A program made the position numbers and the translations under genes. This document shows, one piece after another, positions 10,069 through 18,196 of a stretch of 63,606 bases of DNA. Source of the DNA: Bacillota bacterium (GTDB lineage Bacteria; Bacillota; Clostridia; Oscillospirales; Oscillospiraceae). Numbering within the stretch: position 1 is the stretch's first letter; each line of letters starts with the position of its first letter. The notes under the pieces are model-generated. The model was not told the DNA's origin. It ran no database searches and worked only from the letters and a program-made list of their open reading frames with translations. Where the stretch lies: assembly GCA_021770445.1 (NCBI GenBank), contig JAETQY010000019.1, positions 1-63,606 on the forward strand. The letters run 5' to 3'.

Positions 10069-11073
10069 TTAATGTTCGCACCGGGGGAGGGGCAGCTCCT
10101 CCAGGGCGGCGGCCAGCCTGCGCCGGTAGGCGCATACGGCCTCCCTGGGGCCGACCAAGGTGACGCTGCCGTCCAGACCCAGCAGCCAGCCGAAGAACTG
10201 GGGGCTCATAACCACGGGCAGGGTGACGGTGAAGTGGTCCTCCCCGTCGGGCACCAGAATCACGTCCTGGCCGAACCGGTCCCATACCAGGCTGGCCTTG
10301 TCCCGCCGGCCCCGGAGGGTGACCCTCATCTCCTGCCCGGAGTACATGCCAAAGTGCTTTTGGCCGTACTCGGCCAGCTGGAAATCGGGGTACAGCTCCT
10401 TCCCCTCCCGGTCCAGACTGGTGACCACGATCTCGGTCATCTTGTCCACCCGGTAGTGGCGCAGCTCCCGGTGGGCGTGGTCAAAGGCCACCAGGTAGTA
10501 GTTCTCGCTGTTCCAGATCAGGCCGTAGGGGGAGACCACATACCGCTTCCCCTCCTGGCGGAACACCTTGTTTCGGGCGATGTCGTAATCGAAGTACTTG
10601 AAGGTGATGGCCTTCTGCCCAGCGATGGCGGTATGGAGCTTGTCCACGTTGTAGTAGATGCTCTCGTTCATCACCTTGATGCGGCCGGCGACATAGACCT
10701 GCCGCTGGAGCTGGCCCGCCTGGTGGACGCTGGCCAGCCCCTCCAGCTTGCGCAGGAGGGCGTCGCTCTTCTTCTGGGTGATGAAGCGGGAGGACTGCAC
10801 TGCGTCCATAAGCAGCTTCACCTCGGGCAGCTCAAAGTCCCGCGCCCCCACGAACCAGCCAGGGGACTTGCCCTTCCGGGACTGGACGTCCAGCCCGAAC
10901 AGGCGCAGGGCCTCCAGGTCGTCATAGATGCTCTTGCGCTCGGCCTTGACGTCCTGCCGGGCCAGTCCCTCGATGATCTGGGGCACGGTGAGGGGGTGCT
11001 CCTCGTCGGTCTGGCGCAGGAGCATCCGGGCCAGATGGAGCAGCTTAGTCTTTTGATTGGAGCTTTTTGACAT
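10069..11073 (-). CDS. WYL-domain transcriptional regulator
   Basis: 334 aa. The N-terminal winged helix is of the DeoR-like type (MLLRQTDEEHPLTVPQIIEG ... KSIYDDLEALR). The central WYL domain follows (KVFRQEGKRYVVSPYGLIWN, then ENYYLVAFDHAHRELRHYRV), then a C-terminal WCX-type extension. WYL proteins sense ligands such as oligonucleotides and often control DNA-damage or defence genes. It stands alone behind GGAGG, with no obvious target beside it. Confidence 0.9.
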   Translation of the reverse strand: MSKSSNQKTKLLHLARMLLRQTDEEHPLTVPQIIEGLARQDVKAERKSIYDDLEALRLFGLDVQSRKGKSPGWFVGARDFELPEVKLLMDAVQSSRFITQKKSDALLRKLEGLASVHQAGQLQRQVYVAGRIKVMNESIYYNVDKLHTAIAGQKAITFKYFDYDIARNKVFRQEGKRYVVSPYGLIWNSENYYLVAFDHAHRELRHYRVDKMTEIVVTSLDREGKELYPDFQLAEYGQKHFGMYSGQEMRVTLRGRRDKASLVWDRFGQDVILVPDGEDHFTVTLPVVMSPQFFGWLLGLDGSVTLVGPREAVCAYRRRLAAALEELPLPRCEH

Positions 11074-11141
11074 AGGCGTTGTCCTCCTTTCCAGGTTTCA
11101 CACCCCAGTGTAGGGGATCAGCTGTCCGATAAAACGGACTT

Positions 11142-11360
11142 TTATTTTTCTGGCCCTATGTAGACAAATCTGGGCCCGGAGTACTCCTCCCGGTCCACCT
11201 GTTCTGCCCACATGGCGGCGGGCCTGACCCACAGCCCCCCCTCACCGTAGAGAGCCCGGTAGACCACCATGGGCTCCAGGGTCTCCGAGTGGGAGGCCAC
11301 CCCCAGGACCTCATATTCCTTTCCCTTGAAGTGGCGGTAGCGGCCCGGTCTGATGTCCAT
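11142..11360 (-). CDS. DUF1653 domain protein
   Basis: 72 aa, essentially all one DUF1653 domain: RPGRYRHFKGKEYEVLGVAS, a conserved middle VVYRALYGEGGLWVRP and a C-terminal PRF. Its function is not established. The family consists of small stand-alone beta proteins. It has its own promoter on the minus strand (TTGTTC, 17 bases, TATAAT at 11416-11388). Confidence 0.85.
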   Translation of the reverse strand: MDIRPGRYRHFKGKEYEVLGVASHSETLEPMVVYRALYGEGGLWVRPAAMWAEQVDREEYSGPRFVYIGPEK

Positions 11361-11387
11361 GTGGAAGCTCCTCTCCGTTTTTCAGCC

Positions 11388-11416
11388 ATTATACCATATA
11401 TTGTTTTTGGGAACAA
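11388..11416 (-). promoter_or_regulatory. Promoter of the DUF1653 gene
   Basis: Minus strand TTGTTC (11416-11411), 17-base spacer, TATAAT (11393-11388). It is about 28 bases upstream of the start codon and divergent from the nucleotidyltransferase gene at 11469. Confidence 0.65.
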
Positions 11417-11468
11417 GTTTGAAACACCGGGATACAAGCCATACTAACCGTCACAAACGGATGGAAGG

Positions 11469-13838
11469 ATGGCGAAGCGTTTGAAAGCTGTCATTATGGC
11501 GGGCGGGGAGGGGACCCGTCTGCGTCCCCTGTCCCTGGGTAGTCCCAAGCCCATGACCCCGCTGCTGGGTCGGCCGGTGATGGAGCACATCATCAACCTG
11601 CTGAAAAACCACGGGATCACCGAGATCTGCGTCACGTTGTGCTACAAGCCCCAGGGAGTAATGGACTATTTCGGTGGTGGCGGGCGGCTGGGGGTCCGGC
11701 TGACCTGGTTCACCGAGGACGAGCCCCTGGGGACAGCGGGCAGCGTGAAGAACTGCATGGACCAGCTTGGAAACGAGGACTTTCTGGTCATCAGTGGAGA
11801 CTGTGTCTGCGACCTGGACCTGACCCGGCTGATGGAATTCCACCGGGAGCGGAAGGCAGCGGCCACGTTGGCCCTGTACCACCATAAGACCCCGCTGGAG
11901 TACGGCCTGGTCCTCACTGGCCGGGACGGCAAAGTGGAGCGATTTGTGGAGAAGCCGGGCTGGGGCCAGGTGTTCACCGACCAGATCAACACCGGCATCT
12001 ATATCCTTTCCCCTGCCGCTATGGAGCGGGTGCCCCGGGGGGAAGTCTTTGATTTTGGCAAGGACCTGTTTCCCGCCCTGCTCCGGGAGGGCGAGCCCCT
12101 CTACGGCCTGCCCCTGGAGGGCTACTGGCGGGACATGGGGGACTGTAAGGCCTATCTGGACTGCGTCTGTGACGCCCTGTCCGGCAAGGTGCGCCTGGAC
12201 ATGGGCCTGCCCCGCCGTCAGGCGGGGGTGTGGTCGGCCCGGCCCCTCCCCGAGGGGCTGAACCTGGTGCCCCCCTGCTGGGTCGGCGAGGGGGTGGAGC
12301 TGGGAGCGGGCTGCCTCATCGGCCCCCACACTGTGCTGGAGCGGGGAGCGCAGGTGGGGGAGCGGTCCATGGTCCAGCGGTCGGTGCTGCTGGAGAACGC
12401 CGCCGTAGGCTCCCGCGCCACCCTGTACGGGGCCATTTTGTGTAAGGGTGCCTCCGCCCGGAAAGGGGCCGTCCTCAACGAGGGGGCTGTCTTAGGAGAG
12501 AACGCCCTGGCGGAGGAGGAGGCCATCCTCCTGGAGCGGGTGTGCCTCTGGCCCGGCCAGACCGCCCCCGCCGGCTGCCGTCTGGCCCGCTCCATCACCA
12601 GCGGAAGCCAGAAGGGGGCGCTGCGCTTCGGGGACAACGGGACCATCCGAGGGGTGCTGGGGGAGGACCTGGGCCCGGAGGCCCTGCTCACCCTAGGGAG
12701 CATTCTGGGAGGGGCGGGCCCCGTGGGCCTGGGCTGTTCTCCCACCCCTGGGGCCGGGATGCTGGCCCGGGCGGCGGCGGCCGGCGCGGCGGCCGCCGGG
12801 GGAGAGGTGCTCATCCACGGCCTGGGCAGCCCCGTCCAGGGGGCGGGGGCGGCTGTGATCCATCAGATCCCCACCTCCCTCTTCGTGGAGGAGAGCGGGG
12901 GGACGGTCTACCTCCACTTTTTTGACAAGGACGGACTGCCTCTGGGCCGGGCACGGGAGCGGAAGCTGGAACAGGCCCTCCTCCAGGGGGAGCTGCGCCG
13001 AGTCCGGGGCGGCCAGGTGGGGAGGATCCGCCAGCTGGAGCTGACCTCGGAGGAGTGGGCCGGACGGACGGTGGATAGGGCGAAGCTCCACAGGCCGTCC
13101 CTGCGGCGGCTCACCGCGGCGGTGGGGGAGGACACCCCCGAGGACCGGGCCCTCCGGGCGGCCCTGTCCGCCCTGGGGTGCAGGCTGGAGAAGGAGTGGC
13201 GCTCCGGGATCATCGCCTTCCGCGCCGGCCACGGGGGCTTCACCCTCACGGCCCAGGACGAACGGGGGACTGTGCTGGACGGGGGACAGCTCCTGACGCT
13301 GCTGGCCCTCATTGAGATGGAAAACGGCGGGGGCAAGGTGGCCGTCCCCGCTGGAGCCAGCGCGGCGGTGGAGCTGGTGGCCGCTGGCTACGGCGGCACC
13401 GTCCTGCGGCTGGACCGGGACGGGGACCAGGCGCGGGAGCTGTACGCCGCCCAGCCCTGGCTGAGGCAGGCCCCCGCCGCCGCCGTGCGCATTTGCTCCC
13501 GGATGGCCGTCTCGGGTCAGAAGCTGGAGGCCCTGGCGGCCAAGGCCCCCCGGTTCTCCGCCTGGCGGCGGGAGGTGTCCCTCTCCTCCGACCGGGGCCG
13601 GGTGATGCAGGCTCTGGCCCGGGAGCACGCCCGCACCCCCTCCGGGGAGGGCCTGCGAATGCGCACCGGGAACGGCTGGGTCTATCTCACCCCCATGGCC
13701 CGCCGGTCCGCCCTGCGCATTGTGGCCGAGGGCCCCGACCTGGAGCTGGCCGCCGAGCTGTGTGACTTCTACGCCGGCCGGGCGGCGGAGATCGACAGGT
13801 CAATTTCTGAGCAATGTGCCCAAGAAGAGGACAAATAG
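11469..13838 (+). CDS. Sugar-1-phosphate nucleotidyltransferase fused to a degenerate phosphomannomutase domain
   Basis: 789 aa. Residues 1 to about 235 form a GT-A nucleotidyltransferase with the signature MAGGEGTRLRPLS and SPKPMTPL, expected to make an NDP-sugar (GDP-mannose or a similar donor) for glycans. Residues about 250-380 are hexapeptide left-handed beta-helix repeats. From about 390 a phosphohexomutase-like region follows. The catalytic serine loop (T-S/A-SHNP type) is not recognisable; IPTSLFVEESGGTVYLHFFD stands in its place. The metal loop DxDxDR is also missing. This fusion with an inactive mutase is known from Clostridia and cyanobacteria, so the mutase part probably binds ligand or oligomerises. 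Confidence 0.85.
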   Translation: MAKRLKAVIMAGGEGTRLRPLSLGSPKPMTPLLGRPVMEHIINLLKNHGITEICVTLCYKPQGVMDYFGGGGRLGVRLTWFTEDEPLGTAGSVKNCMDQLGNEDFLVISGDCVCDLDLTRLMEFHRERKAAATLALYHHKTPLEYGLVLTGRDGKVERFVEKPGWGQVFTDQINTGIYILSPAAMERVPRGEVFDFGKDLFPALLREGEPLYGLPLEGYWRDMGDCKAYLDCVCDALSGKVRLDMGLPRRQAGVWSARPLPEGLNLVPPCWVGEGVELGAGCLIGPHTVLERGAQVGERSMVQRSVLLENAAVGSRATLYGAILCKGASARKGAVLNEGAVLGENALAEEEAILLERVCLWPGQTAPAGCRLARSITSGSQKGALRFGDNGTIRGVLGEDLGPEALLTLGSILGGAGPVGLGCSPTPGAGMLARAAAAGAAAAGGEVLIHGLGSPVQGAGAAVIHQIPTSLFVEESGGTVYLHFFDKDGLPLGRARERKLEQALLQGELRRVRGGQVGRIRQLELTSEEWAGRTVDRAKLHRPSLRRLTAAVGEDTPEDRALRAALSALGCRLEKEWRSGIIAFRAGHGGFTLTAQDERGTVLDGGQLLTLLALIEMENGGGKVAVPAGASAAVELVAAGYGGTVLRLDRDGDQARELYAAQPWLRQAPAAAVRICSRMAVSGQKLEALAAKAPRFSAWRREVSLSSDRGRVMQALAREHARTPSGEGLRMRTGNGWVYLTPMARRSALRIVAEGPDLELAAELCDFYAGRAAEIDRSISEQCAQEEDK

Positions 13839-13870
13839 TGGTTGTATTGTTCTTCTGAAACGCATAGTAT

Positions 13871-14180
13871 ACTTTTCAGGAAAAGTGTGGTAAACTATAA
13901 AGGCCGATTTTTGATTTATACGCACGGGGCAGGGAGAATATCTCTCGCCCCGGCGTCTAAATATATTCCGCAAGGCCCGAACCGTAGGACAGGCGGGGAC
14001 GGACTGCGGAGACTTAAGACAGAAAACCATCGGGAGGCGAAAGGACCGCCTTCCCCGCCGGCGAGGCAGGGCCGGACAGGGGAGCGGTCGTTCGTCCGGT
14101 CGCTGTGCCGTGGGGCACGGCGGATTTCCTGCGGGTTTTTCTGTCCAGATACATCATTCTTTCAAATAAAAGGAGTTATT
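13871..14180 (+). promoter_or_regulatory. Promoter and long GC-rich structured leader of RNase J
   Basis: TTTTCA (13873-13878), 17 bases, TATAAA (13896-13901). A perfect inverted repeat ACTTTTC-AG-GAAAAGT (13871-13886) covers the -35 box. About 270 untranslated bases follow with pairable segments: CGGGGC/GCCCCG around 13924-13957, GGCGGGGA with TCCCCGCC, CCGGAC/GTCCGG, and CCGTG/CACGG. The frame is open through it, but no good start or SD exists before 14181. A structured 5' UTR used for feedback control by RNase J is likely. I do not recognise it as a known riboswitch. Confidence 0.5.
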
Positions 14181-15839
14181 ATGGCAGAAAAACTGAAAAT
14201 CATTTCCCTTGGCGGTCTCAACGAGATTGGCAAGAACCTCACCGTCTACGAGTACGGCGGCGACATTATCGTGGTGGACTGCGGCATGGGCTTCCCCGAT
14301 GACGACATGTACGGCATCGACGTGGTTATCCCCGACGTGAGCTACCTGATTAAGAACCAGAACAAAATACGGGGTATCTTCATCACCCACGGCCACGAGG
14401 ACCACATCGGGGCGCTGCCCTACGTCCTGCGGTCCATCAACGCCCCCATCTACGCCACCCGCATGTCGGCGGGGCTCATCAAGCTGAAGCTGGAGGAGCA
14501 CCGCCTGCTGGACCGGACCAAGCTCATCACCTGCGAGGCGGGACAGATCGTCAAAGCGGGGCGGTTTAGCGTGGAGTTCATCCATGTGAACCACTCCATC
14601 GCCGACGCGGTGGCCTTCGCCATCAAGTGTCCGGTGGGCACCTGTGTCCACACCGGCGACTTCAAGATCGACGCCACCCCCATCCAGGGAGGCATGATGG
14701 ATCTGGCCCGGCTGGGCGAGCTGGGCAAGGAGGGCGTCTTAGCCCTGCTGGCCGACTCCACCAATGTGGAGCGCCCCGGCTACACCCGGTCCGAGCGCAG
14801 CGTGGGCGCCTCCTTCGACGCCCTGTTCCGGGGCTGTGAGGAACGGATCATCGTCACCACCTTCGCCTCCAACGTGGACCGCATCCAGCAGATCATCGAC
14901 GTGGCCGCCCGGTACGGGCGGAAGGTGGCCGTCACCGGCCGCTCCATGGAGAATGTGATGAAGGTGTCCACCGAGCTGGGCTATATGAGCGTCCCAGACG
15001 GTATCCTCATGGACCTGAACCACATCAAGTCCCTGCCTAAGAACAAGGTGTGCATCATCACCACCGGTAGCCAGGGCGAGACCATGTCCGCCCTCACCCG
15101 TATGGCCTTCAACACCCACCGGCAGGTGGACCTGCTCCCCGGCGACCGAGTGATTATCTCCGCCTCCGCCATTCCCGGCAACGAGAATGCCATCGGCAGC
15201 GTGGTCAATGAGCTCTACCGCAAGGGCGTGGAGGTGATGAACGAGGGGAATATGGCCCTCCATGTCTCGGGCCACGCCTGCCAGGAGGAGCTGAAGATTG
15301 TCCACGCCCTGGTGAAGCCCAAGTTCTTTATTCCTGTCCACGGCGAGCAGCGGATGCTCCAGATCCACGGCAAGCTGGCCCGGCAGATGGGCATGGAGCC
15401 CAACCACATTCTTATCAGCGACATCGGGCGGGTGATGGAGTTCACCCCTAACTCCGCCAAGATCACCGGCACCGTCACCGCTGGACAGGTCTTTGTGGAC
15501 GGCTACGGCGTGGGCGACGTGGGCAGTGTGGTGCTCCGAGACCGGAAGCACCTGGCCGAGGACGGCATGATTGTGGTGGCCCTGTCCATGTCCGGAGAGG
15601 ACGGCGCCCTGGTGTCCGGTCCGGACATCATCACCCGGGGCTTTGTCTATGTGAAGGAGTCCGAGGGGCTGCTGGAGGAGCTGCGCCAGGTGGCTCTGGA
15701 GGCCCTCCAGCATGTGGATATGCGCTACTCCACCGACTGGTCGGCCATCAAGGGAGCCATCAAGAGCGATCTGTCCGGCTACCTGTACAAGAAGACCAAG
15801 CGCTCCCCCATGATCCTGCCTGTTATCATGGAGGTGTAA
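14181..15839 (+). CDS. rnj: Ribonuclease J
   Basis: 552 aa metallo-beta-lactamase/beta-CASP ribonuclease with 5'-3' exo- and endonuclease activity, central to mRNA decay and rRNA maturation. Start ATG 14181 follows AAGGAG. The zinc motif GHGHEDHIGALPYV and HTGDFKID are present. The beta-CASP part includes TTFASNVDRIQQII, TTGSQGE and the HVSGH / IPVHGEQRM motifs, and the C-terminal domain follows. The length is typical. It is preceded by the long leader described above and followed by a strong terminator. Confidence 0.96.
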   Translation: MAEKLKIISLGGLNEIGKNLTVYEYGGDIIVVDCGMGFPDDDMYGIDVVIPDVSYLIKNQNKIRGIFITHGHEDHIGALPYVLRSINAPIYATRMSAGLIKLKLEEHRLLDRTKLITCEAGQIVKAGRFSVEFIHVNHSIADAVAFAIKCPVGTCVHTGDFKIDATPIQGGMMDLARLGELGKEGVLALLADSTNVERPGYTRSERSVGASFDALFRGCEERIIVTTFASNVDRIQQIIDVAARYGRKVAVTGRSMENVMKVSTELGYMSVPDGILMDLNHIKSLPKNKVCIITTGSQGETMSALTRMAFNTHRQVDLLPGDRVIISASAIPGNENAIGSVVNELYRKGVEVMNEGNMALHVSGHACQEELKIVHALVKPKFFIPVHGEQRMLQIHGKLARQMGMEPNHILISDIGRVMEFTPNSAKITGTVTAGQVFVDGYGVGDVGSVVLRDRKHLAEDGMIVVALSMSGEDGALVSGPDIITRGFVYVKESEGLLEELRQVALEALQHVDMRYSTDWSAIKGAIKSDLSGYLYKKTKRSPMILPVIMEV

Positions 15840-15844
15840 AAGGG

Positions 15845-15876
15845 CACCCCCGGAACTTTCGTTCCGGGGGTGTTTT
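15845..15876 (+). terminator. Terminator of RNase J
   Basis: 12-bp perfect stem CACCCCCGGAAC / GTTCCGGGGGTG, loop TTTC, then TTTT. Confidence 0.9.
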
Positions 15877-15878
15877 CA

Positions 15879-15907
15879 TTGAAAATCTTGTCGAAGCGTG
15901 TTATCAT
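15879..15907 (+). promoter_or_regulatory. Promoter of the Fst-like toxin mRNA (RNA I)
   Basis: TTGAAA (15879-15884), 17 bases, TATCAT (15902-15907). The transcript would start near 15914 and end at the shared terminator at 16060-16096, giving about 180 bases, close to the size of RNA I in par loci. Confidence 0.7.
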
Positions 15908-15954
15908 GATTTCGCTGCCCTTTCCAAACTGGCAACAGGGAGGAGGTGTGGTCA

Positions 15955-16050
15955 GTGGAGGCTTTGGCAAACTTACTTATGTCGGTCGCGGCAAATATCA
16001 TCGGCCATCTGATTTGCGGATGGCTTGACCGGCACCGCAAGGGCAGTTAA
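15955..16050 (+). CDS. Small Fst/Ldr-like membrane toxin peptide
   Basis: 31 aa, GTG start exactly 8 bases after AGGAGG (15941-15946). It has a short N-terminal head, a hydrophobic helix of about 15 residues (LLMSVAANIIGHLICG) and the charged tail WLDRHRKGS. Head, single TM and a W-L-D/charged tail are typical of type I toxins of the Fst kind that insert in the inner membrane. The gene is enclosed by its own promoter, a bidirectional terminator and a convergent small RNA carrying a sequence complementary to its start region. The locus layout is the main evidence; toxicity itself is inferred. Confidence 0.72.
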   Translation: MEALANLLMSVAANIIGHLICGWLDRHRKGS

Positions 16051-16054
16051 ACCC

Positions 16055-16132
16055 AAAAAGACCCCCGGAGAGTAGCGGCTCTCCGGGGGTCCTTTTGCGA
16101 TGTAGTCAGTGACTTTGGCAAACCTTTCGGCT
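16055..16132 (-). ncRNA. Antisense RNA antitoxin (RNA II-like) of the Fst-like locus
   Basis: A minus-strand promoter TTGTGC (16167-16162), 17 bases, TATAAT (16144-16139) fires toward the toxin. The RNA, about 75 bases, ends at the common stem GACCCCCGGAGAG / CTCTCCGGGGGTC, followed on this strand by TTTTT. Its 5' part is the complement of GTCAGTGACTTTGGCAAAC (16105-16123). The same words, GTCAGTG and CTTTGGCAAAC, occur at the toxin start (15951-15972). The RNA can therefore pair both at the terminator and in trans over the toxin initiation region, as RNA II does in the enterococcal par system. Confidence 0.75.
16060..16096. terminator. Shared bidirectional terminator of the Fst-like locus
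   Basis: Perfect 13-bp stem GACCCCCGGAGAG / CTCTCCGGGGGTC with loop TAGCGG. A CTTTT tail lies on the plus strand and TTTTTGGG on the minus strand. It ends both convergent RNAs. Confidence 0.88.
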
Positions 16133-16225
16133 AAGCGTATTATAGCACAGCCGTTCAGGATGCACAAGAGGAAATTGAAAATTTCCGGTTATGCTCCACC
16201 GCGCCCTTGGGAACGCCGCATGCCT

Positions 16226-16320
16226 GGTGCCGCCCTTTCCTAACCGCAACAGGGAGGAGCGATGTACCCTGATTCATCTACTGACATTGTTACTATACCA
16301 CATGTTTTCCCAAAAATCAA
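16226..16320. pseudogene. Decayed second copy of the Fst-like toxin-antitoxin module
   Basis: The toxin leader recurs at 16229-16259: GCCGCCCTTTCC-TAACC-GCAACAGGGAGGA, compared with GCTGCCCTTTCC-AAACTG-GCAACAGGGAGGA at 15915-15945. No toxin frame follows. A minus-strand promoter remains (TTGATT 16320-16315, 17 bases, TATAGT 16297-16292) pointing into the leader. The 3' part appears lost to the neighbouring XRE gene. It is best read as a degenerate tandem copy. Confidence 0.5.
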
Positions 16321-16334
16321 GTGGACTCAGAATT

Positions 16335-16676
16335 TCACTCCCGCTGATTCTGCTTCTGAAAGAACTGCACCTGGTTGTGGACAGCCTCCTGCTGGTCGCG
16401 GTACAGGCTGCGGAGCGCCTGGATCATCAGTGTTTCTGTTTTAGACAGGCGAATGGGCGGGTCAGGGATATCAGTCAGTCCGAAAATGTAGTCGGTACTG
16501 ATATCTAATACCTTTGCAATGGAAGCAAGTGTATCTGGAGGAAATTTATGGTGGCCTTTAATATATCCGTTTATGGTAGTTTGGGCCACTCCGATTTGTT
16601 TGGCTAATGCTGTTTGAGTGGTATCTCTATCATCTATCATATTTTGAATTCTGGCACCAATCTCTTTGTCCGTCAT
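16335..16676 (-). CDS. XRE-family helix-turn-helix regulator
   Basis: 113 aa from ATG 16676, six bases after GGGTGA. The N-terminal HTH (TQTALAKQIGVAQTTINGYI) and the usual XRE follow-on (FPPDTLASIAKVLDISTDYIFGL) are followed by a C-terminal tail of about 40 residues with a helical LMIQALRSLYRDQQEAV. This layout is typical of SinR/ImmR-like repressors. The AT-rich upstream region holds two matching inverted elements that could be its operators. Base composition is AT-richer than the core around it, suggesting later acquisition together with the small toxin-antitoxin loci. Confidence 0.85.
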   Translation of the reverse strand: MTDKEIGARIQNMIDDRDTTQTALAKQIGVAQTTINGYIKGHHKFPPDTLASIAKVLDISTDYIFGLTDIPDPPIRLSKTETLMIQALRSLYRDQQEAVHNQVQFFQKQNQRE

Positions 16677-16721
16677 AATTATCACCCAAAATTATCATCC
16701 TAGTTTTAAGGATAAAATCTG

Positions 16722-16800
16722 ATAATATACTAGATACTCGTTAAATATTTTTTAATATTACGGACTTCGACAAATTGTTACCTAGAATCTAGTATATAAT
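16722..16800. promoter_or_regulatory. Paired inverted operator-like elements upstream of the XRE gene
   Basis: ATAATATACTAGATA at 16722-16736 and AATCTAGTATATAAT at 16786-16800 are reverse complements at 13 of 15 positions. The second also contains the palindrome CTAGA-A-TCTAG. The spacing of about 64 bases would allow looping or dual promoter control. The regulator at 16335-16676 is the obvious candidate to bind. Confidence 0.5.
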
Positions 16801-16814
16801 AGCGTCAGAAAAGG

Positions 16815-16845
16815 ACAAAAAAAGAGCGCCGCTGATGCGGCGCTC
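16815..16845 (-). terminator. Terminator of gap
   Basis: Minus strand: perfect 9-bp stem GAGCGCCGC / GCGGCGCTC, loop ATCA, then TTTTTTTG. It lies 14 bases past the gap stop codon. Confidence 0.9.
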
Positions 16846-16859
16846 CGAAGAAAGACAGA

Positions 16860-17894
<1,035 letters not shown>

Positions 17895-18075
17895 TTATCC
17901 GCGGCGGCCCGCGGCTTTGAAAGCGTACCTATTATACCCCGTAAATAACCTTTTTCCTAGTGTTTTTTTTCATAGTTTTCTTAAAAAAATGAAGCAAAAA
18001 TTTGCCATAGAGGCGGATTGCGGCGGTCGGAGCCGGCCGCCGTCGAATTTTTTCGACATTTTTCGACTTTTTCTC

Positions 18076-18104
18076 TTGTGGCGGGTGGGAAATTTTGATA
18101 TACT
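18076..18104 (+). promoter_or_regulatory. Promoter of the kinase-like gene
   Basis: TTGTGG, 17 bases, TATACT. It sits in the 326-base gap between gap and the kinase-like gene. The rest of that gap is AT-rich with T-runs and shows no gene. Confidence 0.65.
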
Positions 18105-18196
18105 AAATGGGTTATAGCCGGAAAAATTCCGGCACATGCTACAACAAGATAAAATTGCGGCCGCGCAGGGTGGCCCCAGTTTGTAAAGGGGTATTT

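Noticed and set aside
16262..16444. 60-codon frame after the second toxin leader
   Set aside because: Has an SD inherited from the duplicated leader, but the peptide has no TM helix and lies antisense to the XRE gene; treated as a remnant.
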